A stretch of DNA of 32,840 nt from Methanosarcina sp. UBA293 (GTDB taxonomy: Archaea; Halobacteriota; Methanosarcinia; Methanosarcinales; Methanosarcinaceae): the NCBI GenBank assembly GCA_002499445.1, contig DALS01000042.1, positions 1-32,840 of the forward strand, given 5' to 3'. The notes beneath the pieces are model-generated. The model made no database searches. It had not been told where the DNA came from and worked only from the letters and a program-made list of their open reading frames with translations. Below, piece by piece: positions 1 through 8,424 of this stretch (the stretch's first letter is position 1; every line of letters starts with the position of its first letter). Position numbers and translations under genes: made by a program.

Positions 1-201
1 ACAATTTTATTTTTATAAATTTTTGGCTAAAATCAGAACTTAGAGGATTTCTATAGAGCCGAAAGTTTCATGATCTAACATCATTTTTTGTTTATCATTT
101 TTTATTTGATACATATAACCATCCAGGCTGACAATGCTCTACTCAAGATGTTGTTGTATTATTAGCTTTTAGATAATGGGAAACGACTTTCAAGTAATTA
201 G

Positions 202-209
202 TTATATAT
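202..209 (+). promoter_or_regulatory. TATA box of a probable leaderless transcript
   Basis: TTATATAT is centred about 27 nt before the ATG at 233. That is the usual distance from an archaeal TATA box to the transcription start, so the mRNA would begin at or next to the start codon. No Shine-Dalgarno sequence precedes the ATG, which fits. Confidence 0.45.
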
Positions 210-232
210 CGATGTTTGCCAACTAGTCTGTT

Positions 233-460
233 ATGAGCAAAAAAAAGAATAAAACAAAAAAGAAGCTTGATGAAGCTAATTTCTCGAATACAGAATTGAA
301 TATTATTTCTATTTTTGGAGTTTTTTTCAGTGGCATAGGCTTTCGTTTTGGTAGCTGGCAAGGGTTAATTGGAGGTGCGCTTATTGGTATTGTAATAGGT
401 GTCTTTTTTATCAGGTGGTACAGGGCAAAAGGGAAGCAGGAAAGTCTCAATGAAATCTAA
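233..460 (+). CDS. Small membrane protein of unknown function
   Basis: This encodes 75 residues with a strongly basic N-terminus (SKKKNKTKKK, residues 2-11), followed by two hydrophobic stretches at about 23-37 and 43-60 joined by a short Gly/Trp loop (GSWQGLIGG). The tail is short and charged. I do not recognise the family. The hairpin-like pair of membrane helices with a Lys-rich end suggests a small integral membrane protein whose N-terminus stays in the cytoplasm. There is no Shine-Dalgarno sequence, but a TATA box lies at the leaderless distance. It stands alone: the next gene starts about 340 nt downstream. It could still be a chance frame in AT-rich DNA, but the hydrophobic pattern argues for a real product. 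Confidence 0.55.
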   Translation: MSKKKNKTKKKLDEANFSNTELNIISIFGVFFSGIGFRFGSWQGLIGGALIGIVIGVFFIRWYRAKGKQESLNEI

Positions 461-566
461 CCTTACTTATAAAAATTTTATTGGCTTTTTATTAAATAGG
501 CAAAATCTAAGTTTTTGTAGATATTATCATGATATGTATTATTCCATATTCTGTAATATTCCATAT

Positions 567-597
567 ATTACTCTTTGACTCTATTACTCTTTGACTC
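567..597. repeat. Two 15-nt direct repeats, 16-nt period
   Basis: ATTACTCTTTGACTC occurs at 567-581 and again at 583-597. It lies in the 340-nt spacer (461-800) before the methyltransferase gene. Apart from this and the promoter at 768-776 I see nothing else in the spacer. Confidence 0.7.
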
Positions 598-767
598 CTC
601 ATCAACTGAAAAAAAATAGTACAAAATGCTTGTCAATATGCACATTTTTAGGTTTTTAAGTGATGTTCGAAGGTTCTTATACCTGTGCGGATTTCTACAA
701 TTTTGCTCACTGGCTCCAGTTTCCCTTCCGTTTCCCTTCTATATCCTTTCCTGCAACCGACTTGTTA

Positions 768-776
768 TTATATATA
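768..776 (+). promoter_or_regulatory. TATA box of the methyltransferase/DUF2119 pair
   Basis: TTATATATA is centred about 29 nt upstream of the ATG at 801, predicting a transcript with no leader or only a few bases. This supports 801 as the start rather than the longer frame opening at 660, which would begin upstream of the promoter. Confidence 0.45.
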
Positions 777-800
777 CAGGCTCTGCTGATAAAATGCCCC

Positions 801-1553
801 ATGAGACTGGATGCATACCTTGTAGATATGGGTTATTTCAAATCGAGGGGGCGAGCTAAGACTGCTATCCTTGCCGGAGATGTTAAGGTAAACGGAACGA
901 CGGTGACAAAGGTCTCCAAGGACGTTTCTACTGAGGATGTAATTGAGGTTACTGAGGGACTGGATCAGCCTCAGGGCTATTTCAAACTCAAGCTTATTCA
1001 AGAGGAAAGTGGAATTCTTAAACCTGGAGACAGAGTGCTTGACCTTGGATCCAGCGCAGGCGGCTTTCTCCTTTTTGCTTCAGAAATTGTAGATTATGTA
1101 AAAGGTATCGAGTTCAGTAAGGATTTCAGGAGCGAACTTGGAAAAATTGCATATGAAAGGGAAAATGTTGAGGTAATATTCGGAGATGTCTTTACTTTAC
1201 CCCTGAATATACTCTCAAAAGAGCCTGTAGATGTTATTCTTTCAGATCTGACTCTTGAGCCTGAGGACTCGATCAAAGCTCTTGCGAGAGTGCTGCCACT
1301 GTTGAAAACCGGAGGAAAATTGCTTCAGGTTATAAAAATTCCTAAAAAAAGAAATCCTAAACCCATCCTGAGTAAAATCGAGAACCTTGGGCTTGAAATT
1401 CAGCAGGTCATAAGTTCCAAAAAACAGGAGATCTATGTGGTCGCAAGAAAATCTCTGCCTGAAAAAGAGCTACATGAAGAAGAGTTACACGAAGAAGAAC
1501 CTCTCGAAGAAGATCTGCACGAAAAGATGCTGCACGAAGAAAAAGATCTTTGA
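801..1553 (+). CDS. S4-domain FtsJ/TlyA-like rRNA 2'-O-methyltransferase
   Basis: The 250-residue product begins with an S4 RNA-binding domain (about 1-52, MRLDAYLVDMG...DVKVNG). A Rossmann methyltransferase follows, with the SAM-binding motif LDLGSSAGGF at 80-89. Candidate members of the FtsJ/TlyA K-D-K-E tetrad are K62 or K64, D149 (in SDL), K179 and E210. TlyA-type enzymes methylate the ribose 2'-OH of cytidines in rRNA, so an rRNA target is likely, but the exact site is unknown. The frame is open back to 660, but those 47 codons do not resemble the family and precede the TATA box. Odd feature: the last 30 residues are an acidic tail with repeated (L)HEEE units. It is 13 nt ahead of the next gene and probably cotranscribed with it. 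Confidence 0.82.
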   Translation: MRLDAYLVDMGYFKSRGRAKTAILAGDVKVNGTTVTKVSKDVSTEDVIEVTEGLDQPQGYFKLKLIQEESGILKPGDRVLDLGSSAGGFLLFASEIVDYVKGIEFSKDFRSELGKIAYERENVEVIFGDVFTLPLNILSKEPVDVILSDLTLEPEDSIKALARVLPLLKTGGKLLQVIKIPKKRNPKPILSKIENLGLEIQQVISSKKQEIYVVARKSLPEKELHEEELHEEEPLEEDLHEKMLHEEKDL

Positions 1554-1566
1554 GGTATCAAAACGG

Positions 1567-2301
1567 ATGAACACTGAAAGAATAGAGAGTTCCGAGGCGT
1601 TCAAGGGATCCATAAGCTCCAGAAGTTCCAGGGGCTCCGAAGCATTCAGAGGCTCCGAGCATTCTCTTCCAGCCAAGCATGGATGCAAAGAATTGCTGCC
1701 AGATTTGTACCCAGATACCGGAATGAAAATTTACGGCAGTGGAAAGCCAGTCCGACTCTTTGTCGCAGGTCTTCATGGAAATGAATGGAAAGATACTACT
1801 GGATTCCTGAAGAGTATAGAACCTTCAAAAACCGGTACTCTTGCCATAATCCCATTTGTAGACTGTGGAAAGTACATTTCAACCCTGAATCCTGGCTACT
1901 ATTCCGGAATCGGAAAAAAGATCCTCAATGCTATTGAAGAGTTAAAACCTGATATCTACATTGAACTTCATTCTTATTCCAGTGAAAATCTTGATAAACT
2001 GGCAGGAAAGAACAGGCTTGAGCTCATAGGCGTGCCTGCGTACAGTATTCTGAAAAAAGGCGTGCTTTTGGGCTCGGTTTCTCCTTGGGTTAGAAGAAAG
2101 TATTTTCCTAAAGAAGCCCTCTGTCTCTCTTTTGAACTCCAGAAAGGAAGTGTGGAATCAAGAAAATTTACTGCTCACATGCTTGAAATTCTGAAAGAAA
2201 TTCGATCAAGGGATGAGTTTATAGATTATATGAAAAAAGAATTTCCTGTTCAGGCAAAGAAGGCAATCGAAGATTACAGGCGGTTTTACGGGGAAATTTA
2301 A
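1567..2301 (+). CDS. DUF2119 family protein, zinc-carboxypeptidase-like fold
   Basis: This is a 244-residue protein matching what I recall of the archaeal DUF2119 family, which has no established function. The ligand pattern resembles M14/AstE-type zinc hydrolases: H70-G-N-E73 in VAGLHGNEWKD (HxxE), a third histidine at H135 in YIELHSY, and a late glutamate at E190 in LSFELQKG in the catalytic position. A metal-dependent amide or peptide hydrolase is therefore a reasonable inference. The first 40 residues are Ser/Arg-rich low complexity with repeated SEAFRGSE-like units. The ATG at 1567 is preferred, because the frame opening at 1435 only reads the repetitive 3' end of the upstream gene in another register. 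It follows the methyltransferase by 13 nt, so an operon is likely. Confidence 0.75.
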   Translation: MNTERIESSEAFKGSISSRSSRGSEAFRGSEHSLPAKHGCKELLPDLYPDTGMKIYGSGKPVRLFVAGLHGNEWKDTTGFLKSIEPSKTGTLAIIPFVDCGKYISTLNPGYYSGIGKKILNAIEELKPDIYIELHSYSSENLDKLAGKNRLELIGVPAYSILKKGVLLGSVSPWVRRKYFPKEALCLSFELQKGSVESRKFTAHMLEILKEIRSRDEFIDYMKKEFPVQAKKAIEDYRRFYGEI

Positions 2302-2406
2302 GCCGATTTTGAATATTAAATTAAATAAAGAAAATGTGAGTGCTTTAGAAATAACAATTTGTTACTGGTGTATTATTAATTAACCCTGTTCCAATTATTT
2401 ACAAAA

Positions 2407-4061
2407 TTAATTATTGCTGTTAACTAATTTTTTGAACTCTTTATTTGTCCATAATTCTTCGAAGTCACTATCATTTCTTGCGATTTCTTTGTACAATGAA
2501 TTAAGCTCTATTGCATGCCCTAAATCAGACATTGCTTGTTCCTTGTCACCTATAATGGAATGGATGCGAGCACGATTATACCAGGAAAGTGAATAATTAG
2601 GGTTAATTTCGATCGCTTTATCGTAGGCTTTTAATGCCTCTTCATACTTACCTAAGTCATAAAAAGCAAAGCCTTTATCATTCCAAGCAAATGAATTATT
2701 ATGATCGATTTCTATTGCCCTGTCATAAGCTCTCATTGCATCATCGTACTTGCCTAGACTGTAAAGGGCAAGTCCTTTACTATCCCAGTCAAGTGAGCTA
2801 TTAGGGTTAATCTCAATAGCCTTATCATAAGCTTTTATTGCATCATCATAGTTACCTAATTTATATAGAACTAATCTTTTACAAGTCCAAGTAGGCGAAT
2901 AATTCGGGTCGATCTCAATTGCTTTATTATAAGTTTCAATTGCTTCATCATACTTGCCTAATTTATATAGAACTAATCCTCTACCAGTCCAGGCAAATGG
3001 ATAATCAGGATTAATCTCAATGGCTTTATCGTACGCTATTATTGCATCGTGATATTTACCGCAGTTACTGAGAACTAAACCTTTACCAGTCCAAATAGGT
3101 GAATCATTAGGATCGATTTCAATTGCCTTATCATAAGCTTGTATTGAATCGTCGTACTTTCCCAGATTATTAAGAATATATCCTTTGTTAGTCCAAGCAA
3201 ATGAATTGTTAGGATCAATCTCAATCGTTTTATTAAAATACACTAGGCTTTCATTAAATAGGCTTTCATTATGATTGCCCTGTAGTAAATAGCAGTTACC
3301 AACATAAAATAAAATAGTTTTTTCTTTTTCGTAATTTACAACATGTTTAAACATTTTAATTGCAGAAATGTATTCAGATTTTCTATAGTATTCGAATGCA
3401 AGAGCTGTATATACAGAAGAGGATACATTTTCCTCTACTGATTCAAGCCGAATTGATTTGTCAGAATATAAGATAGGAATTGCTTTTTTACTACTATTAA
3501 CATCCAAGAATAATGGTGCTGTAGAAGATGCATTTGTGGAAATTATATAAAATTCTGTAATGGTTTCACCTGTTATGACCCTCTGGTCTCCTCCGTAAAT
3601 AACCAGATGGGCTCCAGTTTTTTCCCTTTCTGTACTGCGTCTTTGTCATTAGTTATTGGAGGTGAATCCAGAATTATAACGTTTATTGTATTCCCCTCAG
3701 TTTTTTCAATTTCCTCCTTTATTTTACCTGGATTATACATATCCACTGAGTAACCCTGGGGACTAACCGCATTAAAAGGTGAGATTGCAACGACAAATCG
3801 ATCTTCTGAGGGCTCAGGAAAGAAAAAGTTTTCGTGTACAAAATAAATAGCAGCCAAAAAGGCTGTCGATATTATAATTAAGATCAGACCAACAGTGATT
3901 TGTTTAAAATGAAACTCTATAAGTTTATCAACCTTATTTTTATTATGCTTATAATAGAACTTGGCTAAAAGAATAAATATAACTATAATAAAAACTGCAA
4001 GTAAGTTATATGGAAAGGGAAGTGAATTCGCCAACTGTATAAAGAAGTCCTCAGGAGTCAC
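2407..4061 (-). pseudogene. Membrane-anchored TPR protein, split by a 1-nt frameshift
   Basis: Two minus-strand frames form one gene. The upstream part (GTG start at 4061, preceded by GGAG) has membrane segments at about residues 19-35 and 56-74. A soluble region starts near FVVAISPF (89) and runs to QKGKK (148), in the A6 run complementary to T6 at 3618-3623. There it leaves frame and stops at 3573. Adding one A continues into the second frame as GKKTGAHLVIYGG, then into seven canonical 34-residue TPRs plus about two divergent ones, ending at 2407. The repaired protein has about 551 residues. The GA-x-LVIYG pattern recalls a domain often found beside TPRs, but I cannot name it. The lesion may be a real indel, a sequencing error, or slippage on A6. 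Without repair, the downstream part could only start at a TTG (3507). Confidence 0.75.
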
Positions 4062-4211
4062 ACTAACTTCTCCATTAATAAGCTTATACTCCTCTGTTTA
4101 GTCCTGAGATCCAATGGATATATTAATTTAGCACTATATTTATTTATTCTCGTAAATAATAACCATTTAGAAAGTAAAAAGGAATTTAGGGACAAGCTCG
4201 AACGTAAAATA

Positions 4212-4256
4212 GAATAACAAAAAAACATGTAAAAGAACAAAAAAGAATTAAGATAA
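4212..4256 (-). terminator. U-tract terminator region of the thermosome gene
   Basis: Read on the minus strand, the stretch just past the thermosome stop holds several T-runs (T6, then T7) with no stable hairpin. This is the usual form of archaeal U-rich termination. Confidence 0.4.
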
Positions 4257-4332
4257 GAAGGTTGCTGAATGGGATCTGCAGCTTTCCTTCTTGAAATTTT
4301 CTGAGTACTCTCAGTATTTATCTAACTTGTCT

Positions 4333-5976
4333 TTACCTACGCATGTTAAGCTGTGGGGCTGCCATGCCGTCGTAAGTGCTTGCCATATGCTCAGGTTTGA
4401 CATTCTGCATATCAGCACGCTGGGCACGGAGCATATCGTCTACACGCAGCACCATTTCTGCAGCTTCAGAACCTGATTTGACGGAATTGACCTTAACCCT
4501 CAGAGGATCAACTATGCCTTTTTCTAGCATGTCCTCGGCAGCGCCTGTATTAACGTTCAAGCCTGCATTTTTGTTTTCAGCGTGTTTTGCCCTGAGGTTA
4601 ACTATCGTATCAATGGTATCAAGCCCTGCGTTTCTAGCAATTGCCCTCGGAATGTCTTCAAGGGAATCTGCAAAAGTCTTGATTGCCATTTGCTCACGCC
4701 CTGCTATACTGGGCGCATATGCGCGGAGCCCAAGTGCGACTTCAATCTCGGAAGCGCCGCCGCCTGCAACGACTTTGCCGTCTTCTACCACGCATTTTAC
4801 TACTCTTAGAGCATCATCAACCGCACGCTCAAGATTGTCAACTATGTGTTCTGTACCGCCTCTAAGGACGAGAGATACAGATTTTGCACCCTTGCAGTCT
4901 CTGAGGTAGGTTTTACCTTGATCGCCATCCCGGTCCTGCTCAAGAAGCCCTGCATTTCCGAGTTCTTTTTGAGTTAGTTCCTTGATATTGCGAACAGGTC
5001 TTCCTCCTGTGGCATCTGCAAGGTGCTGCATATCCTCATTCTTAACCCTGCGGGTAGCATAAATTCCCCTGTCTTGCAGGTAGGCTGCGATCTTATCATC
5101 CATGCCCTTGGAACAGAAAACTGCATTTGCACCTGCTCTGATAATGTAGTCTGCCATTTCGAATAAGGCTGCTTCTTCCTGTTTTACAAAACTCTCTATA
5201 TCGCCATAGGCACTGATCTGCAGTTTTGCTTTGTTTGCGGTCTTGGCGACTTCCATAGGGGTATCGATAAGAGCGATTCTGGGATTCTCAATTCTGAGGG
5301 GGAATTCCCTATCCAGAGCAACTTTATCTATTACAATACCTTCGACAAATTCGGTCTCTTCAATTTTGCCGCCGATATCTTTTTTAATAGTAACATTTTT
5401 GAGGTCGGCTATTCCTCTCTCACGGATAGCGAGCACGGCATCCACACAGAGTTCTGCAATCAGACGGTTGTATTTTTCGGAAGCCTTACCTGTAATAGAG
5501 GTTTTGGCAACGTTTACAAGTAACTCCTTTTCGTTCTCGTCAGTTGAGATCGCCAAGCTCTCAAAAATCTCAACCGCTTTTTCAGCTGCAAGCCTGTATC
5601 CCTTGACAACAACTGTTGGATGGACTCCATTCTCAATAAGTTTCTCTGCCTTTTCCAGCAGACTGCCTGTGAGCACGACAGCACTTGTAGTCCCGTCCCC
5701 TGCTGAGCTTTCAAGTGATTCGGCAACTTCCACAACCATTTTAGCTGCCGGATGCTCGATGGACATGTCGTGTAATATGGTTGCACCGTCGTTTGTGATT
5801 GTGATGTCCCCGATAGGATTGACAAGCATCTTGTCCATTCCTCTCGGTCCGAGCGTGCTTTTGACTATGCTGGCCACTGCCTTTGCAGCCGCAATGTTCA
5901 TGCTGAGCGCTTCTCTTCCCTTTGTCTGCTCTTTTCTAGGATCTACTATTATAATTGGCTGGCTACCTTTTGCCAT
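4333..5976 (-). CDS. ths: Thermosome subunit (group II chaperonin)
   Basis: The 547-residue length is typical of archaeal CCT/TCP-1-type chaperonins, ATP-driven double-ring protein-folding machines of the cytoplasm. Visible signatures are LGPRGMDKM (42-50), ITNDGATIL (60-68), the nucleotide-binding GDGTT (93-97), and a late GGGASEIEVAL segment. The C-terminus reads DGMAAPQLNMRR, without the long Gly/Met tail of many thermosomes. The ATG at 5976 is chosen because AAGGAGG lies 11 nt upstream; an in-frame TTG at 5985 would be only 2 nt from that site. Methanosarcina species carry several thermosome paralogues, and I cannot tell which one this is. It is transcribed alone, 240 nt after rpiA, with its own possible promoter. 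Confidence 0.95.
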   Translation of the reverse strand: MAKGSQPIIIVDPRKEQTKGREALSMNIAAAKAVASIVKSTLGPRGMDKMLVNPIGDITITNDGATILHDMSIEHPAAKMVVEVAESLESSAGDGTTSAVVLTGSLLEKAEKLIENGVHPTVVVKGYRLAAEKAVEIFESLAISTDENEKELLVNVAKTSITGKASEKYNRLIAELCVDAVLAIRERGIADLKNVTIKKDIGGKIEETEFVEGIVIDKVALDREFPLRIENPRIALIDTPMEVAKTANKAKLQISAYGDIESFVKQEEAALFEMADYIIRAGANAVFCSKGMDDKIAAYLQDRGIYATRRVKNEDMQHLADATGGRPVRNIKELTQKELGNAGLLEQDRDGDQGKTYLRDCKGAKSVSLVLRGGTEHIVDNLERAVDDALRVVKCVVEDGKVVAGGGASEIEVALGLRAYAPSIAGREQMAIKTFADSLEDIPRAIARNAGLDTIDTIVNLRAKHAENKNAGLNVNTGAAEDMLEKGIVDPLRVKVNSVKSGSEAAEMVLRVDDMLRAQRADMQNVKPEHMASTYDGMAAPQLNMRR

Positions 5977-6142
5977 CTGAACCAAAGCCTCCTTAAAATG
6001 ATGTATATGTGTCGAAGATTTTTACTCGATAATTTGAAGTTGTCTGGCTTACAGTTACTTTAGTCAAAGATTAACCTGAAAATGTGATTTAATCAGTTGC
6101 CTTATCTGAAGCAATATTTAATCAGGAAATTACTGATAATAC

Positions 6143-6171
6143 TTCTATAAAAACATACCGGGTATATACCG
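6143..6171 (-). promoter_or_regulatory. Possible thermosome promoter with palindrome
   Basis: On the minus strand, TTTTTATAGAAG resembles a TATA box. Just upstream is a perfect 10-bp palindrome, GGTATATACC (6161-6170). The arrangement could be a core promoter with an operator or BRE region for the chaperonin gene. It implies a 5' leader of more than 100 nt, so the assignment is tentative. Confidence 0.3.
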
Positions 6172-6216
6172 ACTCTTAAGGTTGAGACTAAATCATTCAC
6201 GTATTTCCTGATGTTT

Positions 6217-6915
6217 TTACTTCTTAATGATCTTCACTGATCCATCTTTTTTTCCTATATAGAGTTCATCCACATTGGAAAAAATCCCATGTTCAACAAC
6301 TCCTGGAATTGAAGATAGTTGTAGAGCAAGCTCTTCAGGATCTTTTATCACGCCGAAATTTACATCAAGTACAAAATTACCATTGTCGGTAATTACAGGT
6401 CCGTCTTTTCTCAGAGCAAACCTCAGTTCGGGCTTTCCCCCAAGCTCTTCTATTTTTTTAATAACAAGCGTTTTTGCAAAAGGGAGAACTTCGACAGGTA
6501 CAGCCTTATCAAGCCTGGGGCTCGTTTTTGATTCATCGGCTACTACAAGAAAACGTCTTGCAGATGCTGACACTATTTTTTCGCGGGTATGAGCAGCTCC
6601 CCCGCCTTTGATTGCATACAGCTTCGAATCGATCTGGTCTGCTCCATCAATAGCAAGATCCAGTTCCGGATGCTGGGCAAGAGTAGCCAGAGGAATGCCG
6701 GCTTCTATGGCAAGTATTTCGGATTGATATGAGGTAACAACCCCCAGGATTTCGAGTCCTTCTTCCTTTACCCGCCTGCCGAGTTCTTTGATTGTATATG
6801 CAACCGTTGAGCCTGTTCCAAGTCCTACTACCATTCCCGGTTCTACCATCTTCGATGCGGCAATGCCAGCTGCACGTTTTTCCGGAGAATCGGTAGATAT
6901 ATTTCTTTCTGTCAT
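6217..6915 (-). CDS. rpiA: Ribose-5-phosphate isomerase A
   Basis: This 232-residue enzyme interconverts ribose-5-phosphate and ribulose-5-phosphate, supplying pentose phosphate for nucleotides in an organism without a full oxidative pentose phosphate pathway. Family motifs are clear: GLGTGST (31-37), DGADQID (90-96) with the active-site aspartates, and KGGGAAHTREKI (103-114). The length is normal. The ATG at 6915 follows GGAAGGGAA. It lies 49 nt downstream of aspS on the same strand, so the two are probably cotranscribed. Confidence 0.97.
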   Translation of the reverse strand: MTERNISTDSPEKRAAGIAASKMVEPGMVVGLGTGSTVAYTIKELGRRVKEEGLEILGVVTSYQSEILAIEAGIPLATLAQHPELDLAIDGADQIDSKLYAIKGGGAAHTREKIVSASARRFLVVADESKTSPRLDKAVPVEVLPFAKTLVIKKIEELGGKPELRFALRKDGPVITDNGNFVLDVNFGVIKDPEELALQLSSIPGVVEHGIFSNVDELYIGKKDGSVKIIKK

Positions 6916-6964
6916 GCTATGTTCCCTTCCGGTTCAAATCTCGAAACTCAAAAAATAAGAGATT

Positions 6965-8299
6965 TCAGGGAGAAAGTCTTCTCCTGTCCCTTGGGAAAAG
7001 CACAGTGTCCCTGATATTTTCGGTCCCTAGCATGGTCATGATAAAGCGTTCGCAGCCCATACCCCAGCCTGCATGTGGAGGCATCCCGTATTCGAAAGCT
7101 TTAAGGTAGAAATCAAAGCCGTCAGAGTCCAGACCCTGTGATTCTATCCGGTTTTTAAGTAAGTCAGGGATATGGATACGCTGGGCTCCTGAGGAAAGTT
7201 CCATTGTGCGGTGCATCATATCAAAAGATTTGCTAAATTCCGGTCTGTCCTCATAAGGCATGGCATAGAAAGGTTTGATCTCAGTTGGCCAGTCTATAAT
7301 GAAATAGTGGGATTCCCCTGTAGTCTCGTAGACGTAATCGCCCACTGTATGCTCCCCAAGCGTGCCGAGGTCATCTCCCCATTGCATTTTCTCTTCCGAA
7401 TGGGCGTTTATGATCTCAATTACTTCGTCATAGGTGAGCTTAAGGAAAGGAGTTTTTGGAACTTTCAGCTCAACCCCAAGCGTTTCAAGGGAAGGCTTGC
7501 ACTTTTCAATAACCTGAGTATAGACATAAGCCACAAGATTTTCGAGAATTTCCATTACATCGAAGTGGTCTGCAAAACTGACCTCTACATCGATAGAAGT
7601 AGCCTCGTTCAAGTGCCTGCGGGTATCGTGTTCTTCTGCCCTGAAAATTGGGCCGATTTCAAAGACCCTGTCAAGCCCGCCGCTCATAAGGATCTGCTTG
7701 AAGAGCTGGGGACTCTGGTTCAAAAAAGCTTCTCTGTCAAAGTATGTAATCGGAAAAAGTGCAGTACCACCCTCGGTTGCAGTTGCCACGACCTTGGGAG
7801 TTGCGGTTTCAATAAAGCCATTTTCCACAAAATATTCCCTGATTGCCTGGAGAGCCTGGTGCCTTATCTTGAAAACTGCAGTTGTCTCAGCCCGTCTAAG
7901 GTCGATAAATCGAGAGTCAAGCCTGGTATCCAGCTCAGCTTCCACTTTGCCAGTTGTGTCCATTGGTAGTGGAGAGTCTGCAACATTCAGAACAGTAATC
8001 TCCTCAGGAAGTAGCTCATATCCGTTTGGAGCCTTCTCTTCGAATTTTACAGTGCCAGTTACTGAAATTACGGATTCACGGACAAGCCTTCTTGCAGCGT
8101 CGAACAGGTCCTTATCAATTTTCTTCTTCACAAGAGTGACCTGAGCCTTTCCTTCCCGATCCCGAAGCACTACAAAACAGATCCCTCCGAGGTCTCTTAC
8201 CTCATGGACCCAGCCTGCCAGGGTAATTTTCTGACCGTTGTCAACTTTTTCAAGCTTGACATCGGCTGTATAATGTGTTCTGAGCTTTGCTAGTGACAT
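6965..8299 (-). CDS. aspS: Aspartyl-tRNA synthetase, archaeal type
   Basis: This 444-residue class IIb synthetase charges tRNA with aspartate. An N-terminal OB-fold anticodon-binding domain (about 1-110, with LAGWVHEVRDLGG at 28-40) is followed by the catalytic core: motif 1 near GFIETATPKV (161-170), motif 2 at FRAEEHDTRRHLNEATS (219-235), and motif 3 near the C-terminus (GMGCERFIM, then DRRRLSP). His32 in GWVHEV and Pro91 in the next loop sit where specificity determinants for tRNA-Asn discrimination are known in archaeal AspRS. Their identity fits a non-discriminating enzyme that also makes Asp-tRNA-Asn for the amidotransferase route; this is an inference. It is probably first in an operon with rpiA. 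Confidence 0.97.
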   Translation of the reverse strand: MSLAKLRTHYTADVKLEKVDNGQKITLAGWVHEVRDLGGICFVVLRDREGKAQVTLVKKKIDKDLFDAARRLVRESVISVTGTVKFEEKAPNGYELLPEEITVLNVADSPLPMDTTGKVEAELDTRLDSRFIDLRRAETTAVFKIRHQALQAIREYFVENGFIETATPKVVATATEGGTALFPITYFDREAFLNQSPQLFKQILMSGGLDRVFEIGPIFRAEEHDTRRHLNEATSIDVEVSFADHFDVMEILENLVAYVYTQVIEKCKPSLETLGVELKVPKTPFLKLTYDEVIEIINAHSEEKMQWGDDLGTLGEHTVGDYVYETTGESHYFIIDWPTEIKPFYAMPYEDRPEFSKSFDMMHRTMELSSGAQRIHIPDLLKNRIESQGLDSDGFDFYLKAFEYGMPPHAGWGMGCERFIMTMLGTENIRDTVLFPRDRRRLSP

Positions 8300-8424
8300 A
8301 AATTCACCTTAATTAGGGTAACAAATTAAATGAAAAATGTAGGATGAACCTGAAATGTAGGTGAATAGTCATAACTCATTATTAATGTATTTGTTGAGCC
8401 ACCCGAATTTCGCTTTGGGATCAC

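Noticed and set aside
660..800. Longer N-terminus of the methyltransferase
   Set aside because: The extra 47 codons precede the probable TATA box and do not resemble the S4 domain family; ATG 801 starts exactly at the S4 motif.
1435..1566. Upstream start for the DUF2119 protein overlapping the methyltransferase gene
   Set aside because: That part merely reads the acidic-repeat codons of the methyltransferase in another frame, giving a Lys-rich artefact.
3612..3626. Canonical programmed -1 ribosomal frameshift site
   Set aside because: In-frame context is GGG AAA AAA C, which does not fit the X-XXY-YYZ slippery pattern, and I see no clear downstream stimulatory structure. Slippage on A6 or a plain indel is more likely.
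4058..4240. A 60-codon frame just upstream of the TPR gene
   Set aside because: It has no recognisable features and only overlaps the real GTG start by a few bases.
5231..5980. A 249-codon plus-strand frame opposite the thermosome gene
   Set aside because: It is Ser/Thr/Ile-rich composition typical of an antisense reading of a conserved gene, with no family signature.
7211..7969. A 252-codon plus-strand frame opposite aspS
   Set aside because: It lies wholly inside a clear synthetase gene and shows no domain or start signal.
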